Source: Actinotignum schaalii | GTDB lineage: Bacteria; Actinomycetota; Actinomycetes; Actinomycetales; Actinomycetaceae | DNA: 64,000 bases | NCBI RefSeq assembly: GCF_028864145.1 | Contig: NZ_JARBHJ010000002.1 | Span: 40,369-104,368, forward strand | Reading direction: 5' to 3' | Shown here: one piece after another, positions 27,694-37,785 of the stretch | Layout: every line of letters starts with the position of its first letter | How positions within the stretch are numbered: the stretch's first letter is position 1 | Translations under genes and position numbers: made by a program | The notes under the pieces: model-generated | The model's database searches: none | Seen by the model: the letters and a program-made list of their open reading frames with translations, nothing else | Told to the model about the DNA's origin: nothing

Positions 27694-29370
27694 CTACACT
27701 TCTACGACGGTCGGAATAATCATGGGCGAACGGCGCAGTTTGCGGGAAACCCAGCGCCCCACCACACGCCGCATGGCCTGCTGCATCCCGTAGCTATCCG
27801 AACCCTTCGCCACGGCTTCTTCCAGGGCACGCGTGACTTCCGGAGTAATGCTGTCAAAGACAGTTTCATCTTCAGCCATAGCGCGCGCCTGGAGGTGCGG
27901 GCCGGTAACGATACGCCGCGCATTGGTATCCACCACCGCGAAAATAGCAATAAAGCCTTCGTTGGAGAGAATCTGACGGTCCTTGAGTTCAGATTCGGTA
28001 ATATCTCCGACCGAGGAGCCGTCTACATAAATATTCTGGAAAGGCACCGAGCCGACAAGGCGAACTTCGCCGTCGATCATATCGATAACCGAACCGTTTT
28101 CCGCCAGGATCACATTATCGGCAGGAACCCCGGTTTTCACCGCGACGCCAGCGTTCGCGACCTGGTGGCGCACCTCCCCGTGAATGGGCATGGCGTAGGC
28201 CGGCTGCAATATGTTGTAGCAGTAGAGCAATTCTCCCTGGGCAGCGTGCCCGGATACGTGCACCCGCGCATTGCCCTGGTGGATCACATTCGCGCCGAGC
28301 TTGATGAGCCCGTTAATCACCCGGAACACCGAATTTTCGTTTCCGGGAATGAGTGAGGAGGCCAGCAGCACCGTATCCCCGGGATTAATCGCCACCTTGG
28401 GATGGGAACGATTCGCAATGCGGGAAAGCACCGCCATGGGTTCACCCTGCGAGCCGGTCGACATGTAGATGCGGCGGTTTTCGGGCAGATCCTTCATATT
28501 CTTGAGATCGAGGACGGTGCCTTCTGGCACGTCCAAATACCCCAGGTCTTCGGCGATCTTCATATTGCGCACCATGGAGCGGCCCACGAAGGCGACCTTA
28601 CGACCGTTATGAGCCGCGGCGTTGAGGACCTGCTGGACCCGGTGCACGTGCGAGGCAAAAGAGGCAACGACGATCTGCCCGGTGGCCCCACCGACCACCG
28701 AATCGATCACCGGCTGAATTTCCGACTCGGAATGCACAAAACCGGGGATTTCCGCGTTGGTGGAATCGCACATGAACAGGTCCACGCCTTCATCCCCGGC
28801 CGCAGCGAAAGCACGCAGGTCGGTGAGGCGCCCGTCCAGCGGGAGCTGGTCCATCTTGAAATCACCCGTGATGAGAATATTGCCCTCCGGGGTGCGGATG
28901 AACAGGGCCAGCGCATCCGGAATGGAATGGTTGACGGCAATGAACTCAAATTCCATGCCCGCGATGCTCATAGAATCCCCTTCGGCCACCACGGTGACAT
29001 TCGGGGTGATGTGGTGCTCCTGGAGTTTCGCCTCCACGAAAGCAATGGTCAATTGGGAGCCGATCACCGGGATATCCGGGCGCATTTTCAGCAGGTAGGG
29101 CACCGCCCCGATATGGTCCTCATGCCCGTGGGTGAGCACGATGGCAGAAATATCCTCGAGGCGGTCTTCCAGGTAGTCAAGATTGGGGAGAATAAGATCA
29201 ACACCGGGCTGGGCTTCTTCGGGGAACAGCACGCCACAATCAGCAACCACCAGTTTTCCCTGGTATTCAAGAACATTGCAATTGCGGCCAACTTCACCGA
29301 GCCCACCTAGGGGAACAATACGAACGGCGTTCCGCAGCGGTGGTACAGATTTCTTCACTTCATCACTCAC
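27694..29370 (-). CDS. rnj: Ribonuclease J
   Basis: Metallo-beta-lactamase/beta-CASP exo- and endoribonuclease for RNA maturation and decay. The zinc motif HGHEDH is at 81-86, further metal ligands lie in NHSIPDA and TGDFKMD, and the beta-CASP motif includes STGSQGEPMAVLSRI. 558 residues is typical for actinobacteria. The start MSDEVKKSVPPLRN is consistent with relatives. It sits between dapA and ftsK, the usual actinobacterial order (dapB/dapA, rnj, ftsK), and lies near pnp, the other major exoribonuclease gene. Confidence 0.95.
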   Translation of the reverse strand: MSDEVKKSVPPLRNAVRIVPLGGLGEVGRNCNVLEYQGKLVVADCGVLFPEEAQPGVDLILPNLDYLEDRLEDISAIVLTHGHEDHIGAVPYLLKMRPDIPVIGSQLTIAFVEAKLQEHHITPNVTVVAEGDSMSIAGMEFEFIAVNHSIPDALALFIRTPEGNILITGDFKMDQLPLDGRLTDLRAFAAAGDEGVDLFMCDSTNAEIPGFVHSESEIQPVIDSVVGGATGQIVVASFASHVHRVQQVLNAAAHNGRKVAFVGRSMVRNMKIAEDLGYLDVPEGTVLDLKNMKDLPENRRIYMSTGSQGEPMAVLSRIANRSHPKVAINPGDTVLLASSLIPGNENSVFRVINGLIKLGANVIHQGNARVHVSGHAAQGELLYCYNILQPAYAMPIHGEVRHQVANAGVAVKTGVPADNVILAENGSVIDMIDGEVRLVGSVPFQNIYVDGSSVGDITESELKDRQILSNEGFIAIFAVVDTNARRIVTGPHLQARAMAEDETVFDSITPEVTRALEEAVAKGSDSYGMQQAMRRVVGRWVSRKLRRSPMIIPTVVEV

Positions 29371-29507
29371 CCCTGTATTCTCTCACGAAGCGGGGCGCTT
29401 CCATAGGTGCTTCGTGCCCGGGTGTAAAACTGGCGGCTAGGTACCCGTGAAGCCGCGGGCACCGCGTGCGTCACCGGGGCACACCGCGCCCGCACCAGCA
29501 GGGTTAG

Positions 29508-30416
29508 CTAGCTGGGGAGAAGCCCCTCGGCGCGCAGCGTTTCCGCCAATGCGGCGATTTGCGCCGCAGATGCCCCTACCAAGGGCAGACGCAGAGTAGC
29601 CGAGGGGATAATCCCGAGAAGTTTGAGTGCTTCTTTCGCCATAACGGCCCCCTGCCCGCTTCCCATAATCGCGGAAATAATTTGGCGTTGGGCGGCGGCT
29701 TCCCGGCGAGCGGCCGGCAGATCTCCGGCGTCGATCTGTTCCACCAGCGCCCGCAAGCGTGCTGCAATAACATGCCCGGCCACCGAAATCACCCCGGAGG
29801 CCCCGTGCGCGAGCCAGGCGAAATTGAGGGCATCGTCGCCCGAGTAATATTCCAAGCCGGTACGTGCCATTTTGACGAAACCTGCCGCCACGTCCCCGGT
29901 CGCATCTTTGACGGCGCGGATGCGAGGGTGCTCAGCCAGGCGCAGCAGCGTATCCAAGTCGAGCCGTACCCCCGTACGCCCCGGGATATCGTAAACCATC
30001 ACGGGCAGATCCGTGGCTTCTGTCACGTTCACAATATGTTGGTAGACGCCTTCTTGGGAGGGCCGGTTGTAATACGGGGCGACGACGAGCAGCCCCTGCG
30101 CCCCACTTTTCTCGGCGCCGCGGGCAATGCGCACTGCGTGAGCGGTGTCATTGGAACCGGCACCGGCGATCACCATGGCGCGGTTACCCACCGCCGCGCA
30201 CACTTCCCGCACCAGGACGTCTTTTTCCGGCTGGTGCGTGGTGGGAGATTCTCCGGTGGTGCCAGATAGGAGCAGGGAATCACAGCCCTGATCCACGAGG
30301 GTGGTGGCCAGCGCCACCGCGGCATCAACATCCAAGGATCCGTCGGCGTGGAAAGGTGTCACCATAGCGACGCTAACGGATCCGAAACTACGTGAAGGCA
30401 AAGTGTGCTCGTCCAT
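29508..30416 (-). CDS. dapA: 4-hydroxy-tetrahydrodipicolinate synthase
   Basis: First committed enzyme of the diaminopimelate/lysine pathway, condensing pyruvate with aspartate semialdehyde. The TIM barrel shows the SGTTGESPT loop (51-59), the YYNRPS segment (115-120), Y142 in VYDIPGRTG and the Schiff-base lysine K170 in AVKDATGD. 302 residues is normal. It lies 9 bases downstream of dapB and is probably co-transcribed. The 137 bases between dapA and rnj hold no recognised gene. Confidence 0.96.
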   Translation of the reverse strand: MDEHTLPSRSFGSVSVAMVTPFHADGSLDVDAAVALATTLVDQGCDSLLLSGTTGESPTTHQPEKDVLVREVCAAVGNRAMVIAGAGSNDTAHAVRIARGAEKSGAQGLLVVAPYYNRPSQEGVYQHIVNVTEATDLPVMVYDIPGRTGVRLDLDTLLRLAEHPRIRAVKDATGDVAAGFVKMARTGLEYYSGDDALNFAWLAHGASGVISVAGHVIAARLRALVEQIDAGDLPAARREAAAQRQIISAIMGSGQGAVMAKEALKLLGIIPSATLRLPLVGASAAQIAALAETLRAEGLLPS

Positions 30417-30425
30417 GGGCTCAGC

Positions 30426-31172
30426 CTATCGTTCCCAGCTCATGTACCGCTCTAATCCCACCTGCACGCCCGGATGCTGGTCAATGCCGCGGATGGCCAA
30501 AAGCACCCCGGGCATAAAAGACTCACGGGTGAACGAGTCTTGGCGCAAAGTGAGCTGTTCCCCCGGATTTCCCAGCAGCACAGTTTCGTGGGCATTCAGG
30601 CCCCGGAGGCGGACCGCGTGCACCGGGATGCCGGCAATTTTCTCCCCGCGGGCGGGTGCAGGCCCGACGGTGGCATCGGGAGCCGGGGCGCATCCGGCTG
30701 CAGCCCGGGCCGCCGCGATTTTCTCCGCGGTGGCGCGCGCCGTTCCCGAGGGAGCATCAACTTTATCGGGATGGTGCATTTCCACCACTTCGACGGATTC
30801 GAAATACGGGGCGGCCATTTCCGCGAACATCATGGTGAGCACGGCACTCAACCCAAAATTCGGGGCAATAAGCACATGGCGCCCCGTCTCCTTGGCCACC
30901 GTCTCAATGCGCGCAATCTTTTCCGGGGTCCATCCCGTGGCCCCGACGACGGCATGACAGCCATTGGTCAGCAAAGCCCGCACGGTATCTTCCGTCGCGT
31001 CGGGAACGGTGAAATCAACTCCCACGGTGGCACCCGCCAGGGTCTGGGCGTTGATGGGATCGTCCTTGGTGATCCGGGCGGTCAAGTTCATATCGGGAGC
31101 ATCGGTAACGGCGGTGCACACGGTGCTGCCCATCCGTCCCGCCGCGCCGATCACAGCTACGTTGATAGTCAT
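30426..31172 (-). CDS. dapB: 4-hydroxy-tetrahydrodipicolinate reductase
   Basis: NAD(P)H-dependent second enzyme of the diaminopimelate pathway. The Rossmann loop VAVIGAAGRMGS is at the N-terminus, and the catalytic and substrate-binding motif EMHHPDKVDAPSGTA is in the middle. The start at 31172 gives the usual MTINVAVIGAAGRMG; an ATG three codons upstream (31181) is an alternative, and neither has a strong ribosome site. It is divergent from the ABC-class ATPase gene, with fewer than 40 bases between the start codons. Followed by dapA. Confidence 0.95.
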   Translation of the reverse strand: MTINVAVIGAAGRMGSTVCTAVTDAPDMNLTARITKDDPINAQTLAGATVGVDFTVPDATEDTVRALLTNGCHAVVGATGWTPEKIARIETVAKETGRHVLIAPNFGLSAVLTMMFAEMAAPYFESVEVVEMHHPDKVDAPSGTARATAEKIAAARAAAGCAPAPDATVGPAPARGEKIAGIPVHAVRLRGLNAHETVLLGNPGEQLTLRQDSFTRESFMPGVLLAIRGIDQHPGVQVGLERYMSWER

Positions 31173-31196
31173 ACCGTCCATGCTACGTGGCCTGGA

Positions 31197-31202
31197 TAGA
31201 CT
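31197..31202 (+). promoter_or_regulatory. -10 element for a leaderless transcript
   Basis: TAGACT ends 7 bases before the ATG at 31210, which lacks a ribosome binding site. Confidence 0.5.
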
Positions 31203-31209
31203 AGGTGCT

Positions 31210-33183
31210 ATGAGTTTTGGATATGAGCACAGCTCGGAACGTTACGATGCCCACGGTGGGCGCGACTACCGGGGAGGCCGGGGCCCGCGCGGAGGCCGGG
31301 ATCGCCAATTTGACCGTCGGGATAGGCGAGGCGGGGGGCCGCGGGAACGGCGTGAATTTGTGCGGGTCGAGGGAGACGACGTCGATCTTATCGATCGCCT
31401 GCACGAACTGGACGGACGTAACTACCCGGCCTACAAGTCCGTTATCGGTGATTATGACTACGGCATGTACACAGTCCATATTGATCGGGTGCAATCCGAT
31501 CCTTACGCCCCACCGTCTTCGCTACGGGTGACGGCAGATCCGGCGAAGGTGGGGATTCCCGCTGACCTTCTCACCACCCCGGAACAGCGCCTGGCTGTTG
31601 CTGATTTCCTGGCCCGTACTTTTGCGGAACGCTCCCGTCATTCCCGCGATATTTCCATCGCGAAAGTGGGGCAAGAGATTTTGGAGCGTTCGAGCGCGAC
31701 TGTTTTCGCCAACCACGTGGAACTACGTTTCCAATGTCATTTCCCGGCTCAGGGGCGCACCATCCTCGGGCACGCCATGGCGCAAACCGCAGATGAGTAC
31801 CTTCCCGAGATTATCGAAGCCACGCTCAATTTCTCCTCCGAAGGGGAAGAATTCGCTGCTCACCGGGCCGCATTACGCAGGCACGTGGAAGCCTATGAGG
31901 ATTATCTCGCTCTCCAGGCAGTTGTTCGGGAGCGCGGCTGGATTGGTTTTATTAACGACGGCGCGGTGCTGGTGCGCCGCTCAGGCATTTCCGATCTGCC
32001 GTTGACAGACGCCATCGCCTTCTCCAGCCCCGAGAGCTTACGTGAAAGCGTGCATCTTCCCCATGCCGGTGAGGTGACCGGCATGCCGATTATCCCGGGT
32101 ATTACGGTGATCGTCGGCGGGGGCTACCACGGTAAATCCACGCTGCTTTCCGCTCTCGAGCGCAGCGTCTATCCACATATCCCCGGGGACGGCCGCGAGC
32201 TGGTGGCTCTGGATCCCAGCGCGATGAAGGTGCGTGCTGCCGATGGGCGCTGGGTGACCGGCGTGGATGTCTCCGCTTTCATCAATTCCCTGCCCGATGG
32301 CACCGACACCACCGATTTTTCTACCGAAAACGCCTCAGGTTCCACGTCGCAGGCCGCCGCTATTTCCGAGTCCATCGAAGCAGGTTCGCGGGTCTTGCTT
32401 ATTGATGAGGACACCTCGGCTACTAATCTCATGATTCGTGATGAGCGGATGCGCGAGCTAGTTCCTGCCACTCAGGAACCTATTACACCTTTTGTGGATC
32501 GGGTAGCTGGTATGGCGCGTGCCGGTATCTCCACCATCATGGTTATGGGTGGCTCGGGCGATTATTTGGATGCCGCGGATCGGGTGCTCCTCATGGATCA
32601 CTATGTGTGCCACGATGTCACGGAGCAGGCCCGCGCGGTGGCGGCAGCGCACCCGCGGGAACGCAATGATATTGCTGAGTTTACGCACCCGGCACCGCGC
32701 TATCCGCTCCCGCTCAAAGCCCACGGGGTGAAGGCGAAAACGAAATCGCGCGGGGTGGATCTTATTTCGCTAGACCGCGCGGATATTGATGTCAGTGATG
32801 TGCCCCAGATTGTGGATCCGGGCCAGACCGCCGCGATTGCCTGGGCAATTCGCTCCCTGACCGACCCCACCCGTGCCCTGTGCCTGCGCGGCAGATACAC
32901 CGTTCCGGAAGGTATTGCTCGCCTGGAGGAGACCATTGCCACGCACGGTCTGGATGCCCTGGGGGCCGGCGAAAAACCGGCCTTCCTGACCCGGCCACGC
33001 GCGGTGGATATCGCCGCGGCGCTTAACCGTTACCGCACCCTCAAGGTGGTGCACGCACCAGTAGACGATCCCACCGCGGACGGAGCGGAGAATGCAGAGA
33101 ACGCTCAAGGTCCCGTTGCCGCGGAGGCCGCGCCGTCGGTGGAAAGCGCCCCGTCCGCGCCTAGCCCGGAGGACGCCGAATAG
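31210..33183 (+). CDS. ABC-class predicted ATPase (PF09818-like) with RGG-rich N-terminus
   Basis: Protein of 657 residues. The first 40 or so residues are Arg/Gly-rich with repeated RGG and GGR units, like an RGG box that binds RNA in other proteins. Then comes the ABC_ATPase domain: Walker A VGGGYHGKSTLL near residue 305, Walker B SRVLLIDEDTSATNLM near 395, and a signature-like stretch SGSTSQAAAISESIEAG just before it. A 45-residue Ala/Glu-rich tail ends it. The cellular role of the family is not established. The ATG at 31210 is chosen because the family-like sequence starts there and a -10 element precedes it; an in-frame extension to 30964 lies inside dapB on the other strand. Confidence 0.82.
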   Translation: MSFGYEHSSERYDAHGGRDYRGGRGPRGGRDRQFDRRDRRGGGPRERREFVRVEGDDVDLIDRLHELDGRNYPAYKSVIGDYDYGMYTVHIDRVQSDPYAPPSSLRVTADPAKVGIPADLLTTPEQRLAVADFLARTFAERSRHSRDISIAKVGQEILERSSATVFANHVELRFQCHFPAQGRTILGHAMAQTADEYLPEIIEATLNFSSEGEEFAAHRAALRRHVEAYEDYLALQAVVRERGWIGFINDGAVLVRRSGISDLPLTDAIAFSSPESLRESVHLPHAGEVTGMPIIPGITVIVGGGYHGKSTLLSALERSVYPHIPGDGRELVALDPSAMKVRAADGRWVTGVDVSAFINSLPDGTDTTDFSTENASGSTSQAAAISESIEAGSRVLLIDEDTSATNLMIRDERMRELVPATQEPITPFVDRVAGMARAGISTIMVMGGSGDYLDAADRVLLMDHYVCHDVTEQARAVAAAHPRERNDIAEFTHPAPRYPLPLKAHGVKAKTKSRGVDLISLDRADIDVSDVPQIVDPGQTAAIAWAIRSLTDPTRALCLRGRYTVPEGIARLEETIATHGLDALGAGEKPAFLTRPRAVDIAAALNRYRTLKVVHAPVDDPTADGAENAENAQGPVAAEAAPSVESAPSAPSPEDAE

Positions 33184-33217
33184 CGAAAAACCGGCTAGCG
33201 AACCAGCGGAGCGTCCG

Positions 33218-34531
33218 CTAGTTCTCCGGTCCGACCGTTACACACGAGCGCTGGCCTGCCGCAATGCGGCGGGCCAGCTCGTTTATATCGGCGGCGCGCA
33301 CGGCGCGGGCCCGGCGCAGGTGTTCCTCATGCGAAATGAGGCTGCCGCGCACCAGCTCGGAGGTACCGAGCCGGGTCATAGCGGTGCCCACCCGTTCGGC
33401 GTCGAACACAATATCGGCGCGCAGGCGTCGGAAAGCAGATTCCGTTTCTTCTTCGCTCACACCGTCGCGGGCGAGGCGATCCAATTCGGTCATCATGAGC
33501 TCGCGCACGGTACCCACATTATGCGGGGCACACCCGGCCGCCAGGCAGAACATCCCGCCTTCGCGGTAACTGATCGGGAAGGAATAGGTCGAGTAGGCCA
33601 GGGCGCGCCGCTCGCGGATTTCTTGGAAGAGCCGCGAGGACGTTCCTCCACCCAGAATCGCGTTGAGGGCGAGCAAGGTGGGCAGCTCCTCACTGGTCAA
33701 GCTCAACCCCGGCATTCCTACAATGACCGCCGCCTGCTCCACTTCTTTCGGAATATGCAGGTCGTGTGCCGCCTGGTAGGTAATGGGTGGGGCGATACGG
33801 CGCGGGTGCGCATCGCGCTCCGTGCTCAAATCCCAGCCCCCGTCACTCAGCGCGCGCACCGACAGCTCGCATAGTCTGTCGTGGTCGACGGCGCCCGCGG
33901 CAACCACCACCACTTCATCAGGATGGTAGACCCCGTGGTAGTGCTCGAGAAGCGCCTCGTGCTGCAAAGCCCGCACCGTCTGCGCCGTTCCCCCGACGGG
34001 GCGCGCCAGCGGGTGATCCCCGAAGACCAGCTGCGGGATTTTTTCCATGGCGGTATCGGTGGCATCGTCGGCGTACATGGCGAGTTCTTCGAGGATAACG
34101 CCGCGTTCCACCGCAAAATCTTCGGCGCTGAGGGTCGCGCCGGTGAGCATATCGGCGAGGATATCGATGGCCTGGGGCAGGTCCTCGTCAAAGATATGGC
34201 CGTGGTAGTGGGTGTATTGCTTCGAGGTGGCCGCGTTGAATCCCCCGCCCAGGTAATCCGTTTCTCGTGAAATATCGAGGGAGCTGCGCCGCTTCGTACC
34301 CTTGAACAGCAAATGTTCGAGGAAATGGGTGGATCCTTGAGTCTCCGCCACTTCGTCGCGAGACCCGGCCCCCACCCACATGCTGATGTAGGTGGAGTGA
34401 ATATGGGGCAGGCGGTAGCTGAGGACACGGAGCCCACCGGGGAGGACGGTGCGGCGTAGGAGTGCGCCGTCGTCGTCAATATTAAGACTGGCGCCCGCGT
34501 TAAGCGGAAGGGGCAGTTCGCTATACAACAT
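33218..34531 (-). CDS. M16 family zinc metallopeptidase
   Basis: Peptidase of the pitrilysin/mitochondrial processing peptidase type, 437 residues. The inverted zinc motif HFLEH is at 69-73 and the third ligand is probably E149 in ERGVILEEL. A second, inactive-type half follows, with the conserved LLALNAILGGGTSSRLFQEIRE segment. No signal peptide is present, so it is cytoplasmic. It follows pnp by 89 bases, the standard actinobacterial pnp-pepR order. Substrate unknown. It converges on the ABC-class ATPase gene, leaving 34 bases between the two stops. Confidence 0.9.
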   Translation of the reverse strand: MLYSELPLPLNAGASLNIDDDGALLRRTVLPGGLRVLSYRLPHIHSTYISMWVGAGSRDEVAETQGSTHFLEHLLFKGTKRRSSLDISRETDYLGGGFNAATSKQYTHYHGHIFDEDLPQAIDILADMLTGATLSAEDFAVERGVILEELAMYADDATDTAMEKIPQLVFGDHPLARPVGGTAQTVRALQHEALLEHYHGVYHPDEVVVVAAGAVDHDRLCELSVRALSDGGWDLSTERDAHPRRIAPPITYQAAHDLHIPKEVEQAAVIVGMPGLSLTSEELPTLLALNAILGGGTSSRLFQEIRERRALAYSTYSFPISYREGGMFCLAAGCAPHNVGTVRELMMTELDRLARDGVSEEETESAFRRLRADIVFDAERVGTAMTRLGTSELVRGSLISHEEHLRRARAVRAADINELARRIAAGQRSCVTVGPEN

Positions 34532-34620
34532 GGGAATACTTTCCTGGAGTTACGCAAACTCCCCGAACGTCCGGAAACATTCGGGGAGTTCACTCTACCT
34601 AGCGCCCGTAGGCGCGGGTT

Positions 34621-37059
34621 TTAGTCTTCGTCCGTGTGAACGGTGCGACGACGCCGCCGCGAGCCGCGACTTCCACGCGAACCGCGGCTCGAGCTGGAGT
34701 CAGCATCGGAGTCATCTGCCGAAGGAGCGCTGGGCGCCGAGGACTCGCTGCGCCGGCGTGAACGGGAACGTGCCCGGTTCTGCCGCGGGGCGCTCTCCTC
34801 CGCTTCGCCGTGATCACCGTTATCGCCCTGATCGGAGCTTTCCGCTTCGGCGTTCGCTTCGCCTTCCGGAACCACCGCTTCCAGGGAGATCTTGCCGCGG
34901 TCATCGATTTCACCGATTTCGACCTCAACCTTGTCGCCCACGTTGAGGACATCTTCCACGTTTTCCACGCGCTTGCCACCCACGAGGCGGCGAATCTGGG
35001 AGATGTGGAGGAGGCCGTCGCGGCCCGGGGTGAGGGAGATGAACGCACCGAAGGTGGTGGTCTTAACCACGGTACCCACGTAGCGTTCGCCCACTTCGGG
35101 AAGCTGCGGGTTGGCAATGGAATTGACGGTGTCACGGGCAGCTTCCGCGGAAACACCGTCGGAGGCGCCGATGAAGACGGTGCCGTCGTCTTCGATGGTG
35201 ATTTCCGCGCCGGTATCTTCCTGGATCTGGTTGATCATCTTGCCCTTGGGGCCGATGACTTCACCGATCTTATCTACCGGGATCTTCACGGTGAGGATAC
35301 GGGGGGCGGTGGGAGCCATCTCATCGGGGCCATCAATGGCCTGGTTCATGAGATCGAGGATGGCCAGGCGGGCGTCACGGGCTTGGGACAGCGCCGCGGA
35401 AAGGACTTCCGCAGGGATGCCATCCAGCTTGGTGTCCAGTTGCAGCGCGGTCACGTAGTCACGAGTACCGGCCACCTTGAAGTCCATATCGCCCAGGGCG
35501 TCTTCCGCACCGAGAATATCGGTCAGGGTCACGTACTTGGTTTCCCCGTCGATCTGGGCGGAGATGAGCCCCATGGCAATGCCGGCAACCGGGGCCTTGA
35601 GCGGCACACCCGCGTTGAGCAGGGACATGGTCGAGGCACACACCGAACCCATGGAGGAGGAGCCATTCGAGCCCATCGTCTCAGAAACTTGGCGGATGGC
35701 GTAGGGGAATTCTTCCCGGCTGGGCAGCTGGGATTCCAGTGCCATTTCTGCCAGGTGTCCGTGCCCGATTTCGCGGCGCTTGGGGCTGCCCACGCGCCCG
35801 GTTTCCCCGGTGCAATAAGGAGGGAAGTTGTAGTGGTGGATGTAACGCTTGTGGGTAATCGGGGAAAGATTATCCAGCGGCTGTTCCATCTTGAGCATAT
35901 TGAGGGTGGTCACCCCGAGGATCTGCGTTTCACCACGCTGGAAGATCGCCGAGCCGTGCACGCGCGGCAGCACGCCGGCCTGCGCGGAAATCGAACGAAT
36001 ATCGGTGGGGCGGCGCCCGTCCATACGCACGTTTTCGGTGAGGACGTGGCGGCGCATGACTTCCTTGAAGTGGTCATTGACCGCGGCGGCGAGCCCGGGG
36101 CCGTCTTCTTCCAGATTGAACTGGGCATCGGCGGGCACCGTCAGTTCGGAAACGATCTGATCGGTGAGGTCATTGAGAGCGGTATCACGCTCCACCTTGT
36201 CCACAATTCCGAGGATGGTGTTGAAACGATCCCCGAGAGCGTTCCCGACGGCCTCAAATTGGGCATCGGTGTAATTCGGGAAGAAGGGGTAGTCCGCGGT
36301 GGGCTTCCCGCATTCGTTGATGAGGCTGAGCTGCGCTTCGCAGAGGGTGCGAATAACGCCCTTGGCGGCTTCCAGGCCCTGGGTAATAACTTCTTCGGTG
36401 GGGGCAATGCCACCGGCGGCCACGTTCGCTTCCGTTTGTTCGGGAGCTTGGGCCTCCACCATGGTGATGGCGACGTCGTCCCCAACAATGCGCCCGGCAA
36501 TATCCATGGAGAAGGTGGCGCGCGCCATTTCCGACCAGCGCGGGAAGGCGATCCACTGCCCGTCCACGAGGGACACGCGGGTGCCGCCGACCGGCCCGGC
36601 GAAAGGCAGATCCGTCAGCGAGGTGGACAGGGAGGCGGCGTTGATCGCGAGAACGTCGTAGGCATCATCCGGGTGGATGGAGAGCACGGTTTCCACGATC
36701 TGCACTTCGTTACGCATGCCCTTGGTGAAGAGCGGGCGCAGCGGGCGGTCGATGAGGCGGGCGGCCAGAATGGCGTCCGTACCGGGCCGGCCTTCGCGGC
36801 GGAAGAACGAGCCGGGAATTTTACCGGCCGCGTAGGAGCGTTCTTCCACGTCCACCGTCAGCGGGAAGAAATCGAAGTGTTCCTTCGGGCTTTTCGAGGC
36901 GGTGGTGGCGGAGAAAACGGTGGTTTCCCCGTCCAGGTAGGCCAGGGCAGCGCCGTTGGCCTGTTGGGCCAGCAGCCCGGTTTCAAAACGAATGGTACGT
37001 GTTCCAAAGGAACCGTTATCAACAACGGCTTCCACACTATGAATATTGGGACCCTCCAC
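34621..37059 (-). CDS. pnp: Polyribonucleotide nucleotidyltransferase (PNPase)
   Basis: Phosphorolytic 3'-5' exoribonuclease. Two RNase PH domains occupy about 1-585, then a KH domain (586-652, [16 protein letters not shown]) and an S1 domain (653-728, [17 protein letters not shown]). The last 84 residues are atypical: an acidic Glu/Asp stretch followed by Arg-Ser and RGS repeats and a run of five arginines, probably disordered and RNA- or partner-binding. AAGGAGGT precedes the ATG. It lies downstream of rpsO, as in most bacteria. Confidence 0.97.
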   Translation of the reverse strand: MEGPNIHSVEAVVDNGSFGTRTIRFETGLLAQQANGAALAYLDGETTVFSATTASKSPKEHFDFFPLTVDVEERSYAAGKIPGSFFRREGRPGTDAILAARLIDRPLRPLFTKGMRNEVQIVETVLSIHPDDAYDVLAINAASLSTSLTDLPFAGPVGGTRVSLVDGQWIAFPRWSEMARATFSMDIAGRIVGDDVAITMVEAQAPEQTEANVAAGGIAPTEEVITQGLEAAKGVIRTLCEAQLSLINECGKPTADYPFFPNYTDAQFEAVGNALGDRFNTILGIVDKVERDTALNDLTDQIVSELTVPADAQFNLEEDGPGLAAAVNDHFKEVMRRHVLTENVRMDGRRPTDIRSISAQAGVLPRVHGSAIFQRGETQILGVTTLNMLKMEQPLDNLSPITHKRYIHHYNFPPYCTGETGRVGSPKRREIGHGHLAEMALESQLPSREEFPYAIRQVSETMGSNGSSSMGSVCASTMSLLNAGVPLKAPVAGIAMGLISAQIDGETKYVTLTDILGAEDALGDMDFKVAGTRDYVTALQLDTKLDGIPAEVLSAALSQARDARLAILDLMNQAIDGPDEMAPTAPRILTVKIPVDKIGEVIGPKGKMINQIQEDTGAEITIEDDGTVFIGASDGVSAEAARDTVNSIANPQLPEVGERYVGTVVKTTTFGAFISLTPGRDGLLHISQIRRLVGGKRVENVEDVLNVGDKVEVEIGEIDDRGKISLEAVVPEGEANAEAESSDQGDNGDHGEAEESAPRQNRARSRSRRRSESSAPSAPSADDSDADSSSSRGSRGSRGSRRRRRTVHTDED

Positions 37060-37295
37060 GGGACCTCCTTTTATTTCGGCCGCGAGGCGGCCATCAGTGG
37101 TAATTCACGAAAACGGGCCCTAGCGTTCCCGCCTTCGTCAACCATCACCGAAGACCACGTTCGCGGTACTCCACATATTGGGGTGCGCAGGCGCGCCACA
37201 CCCTGTCTATCGTAGTGCCCGAGCAAGCAGCTGAGCACCGCGCGCGGTTCACTTGCGGCGATGCTGAGCAGCTTCTCACGCCTGCGGGCATACGG

Positions 37296-37327
37296 AAAGC
37301 GGCCCGGGATGAAACCCGAGCCGCTTT
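37296..37327 (-). terminator. rpsO-pnp intercistronic hairpin
   Basis: AAAGCGGC-x-CGGG pairs with CCCG-x-GCCGCTTT around a short loop, seven bases after the rpsO stop on the minus strand. The final Ts are part of the stem, so termination may be partial; such hairpins also act in PNPase autoregulation. The rest of 37060-37295 has no recognised gene. Confidence 0.65.
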
Positions 37328-37333
37328 AAGTAC

Positions 37334-37603
37334 TTATCGACGCAAGCCGAGACGTGCGATCAGCGACCGGTACCGCTCGATATCTTCCTCAGCGAGGTAG
37401 CTGAGAAGGCGGCGGCGCTGGCCGATAAGAAGCATAAGACCACGACGCGAATGGTGGTCGTGAATGTGCGAGCGGAAGTGCTCCGTCAGCTGCGAAATAC
37501 GAGCCGAGAGCAGAGCCACCTGCACTTCGGGGGAACCGGTATCGCCCTCGTGCGTGGCGTATTCGGCAATGATCTTCTGCTTTTCTTCAGGCTTGAGGGC
37601 CAT
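37334..37603 (-). CDS. rpsO: 30S ribosomal protein S15
   Basis: Primary-binding protein of the 30S platform, 89 residues, full length. The conserved core [19 protein letters not shown] and the end [20 protein letters not shown] are intact. AAGGAG lies upstream of the ATG. A possible -10 TAGAAT on the minus strand (37691-37696) would give a leader of about 80 bases. In other bacteria S15 represses its own translation through such a leader; no specific structure was identified here. Followed by a hairpin and pnp. Confidence 0.97.
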   Translation of the reverse strand: MALKPEEKQKIIAEYATHEGDTGSPEVQVALLSARISQLTEHFRSHIHDHHSRRGLMLLIGQRRRLLSYLAEEDIERYRSLIARLGLRR

Positions 37604-37713
37604 GCGATTCTCCTTAGTTTCCGTTGCACGGAGCTCCGGGGCATGTTCTCCCAGGCATGACGCTACCGTGGCCGATGTAAACGGCCTGAAAATTCTAGCA
37701 CACGGCGACGACG

Positions 37714-37741
37714 CCCCGCACTGGCGTATCCGCCAGTGCGG
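37714..37741 (-). terminator. Hairpin after the four-helix membrane protein gene
   Basis: CCCGCACTGGCG, 4-base loop, CGCCAGTGCGGG: a perfect 12-base stem located 45 bases after the holin-like gene and upstream of rpsO. No T-run follows, so it is terminator-like rather than a proven intrinsic terminator. Confidence 0.5.
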
Positions 37742-37785
37742 GTGTGGCCTTCCCCGCTTTCTCTTGGCCGGTAGATGGCAGGTAG

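Noticed and set aside
30964-31209. N-terminal extension of the ABC-class ATPase frame
   Set aside because: It lies wholly inside dapB on the other strand; the RGG-rich protein start at 31210 has its own -10 element.
34810-37215. Long open frame on the plus strand opposite pnp
   Set aside because: It is a codon-bias shadow of pnp: no ribosome site, no recognisable motifs, His/Gly/Arg-rich translation typical of antisense frames in GC-rich genes.
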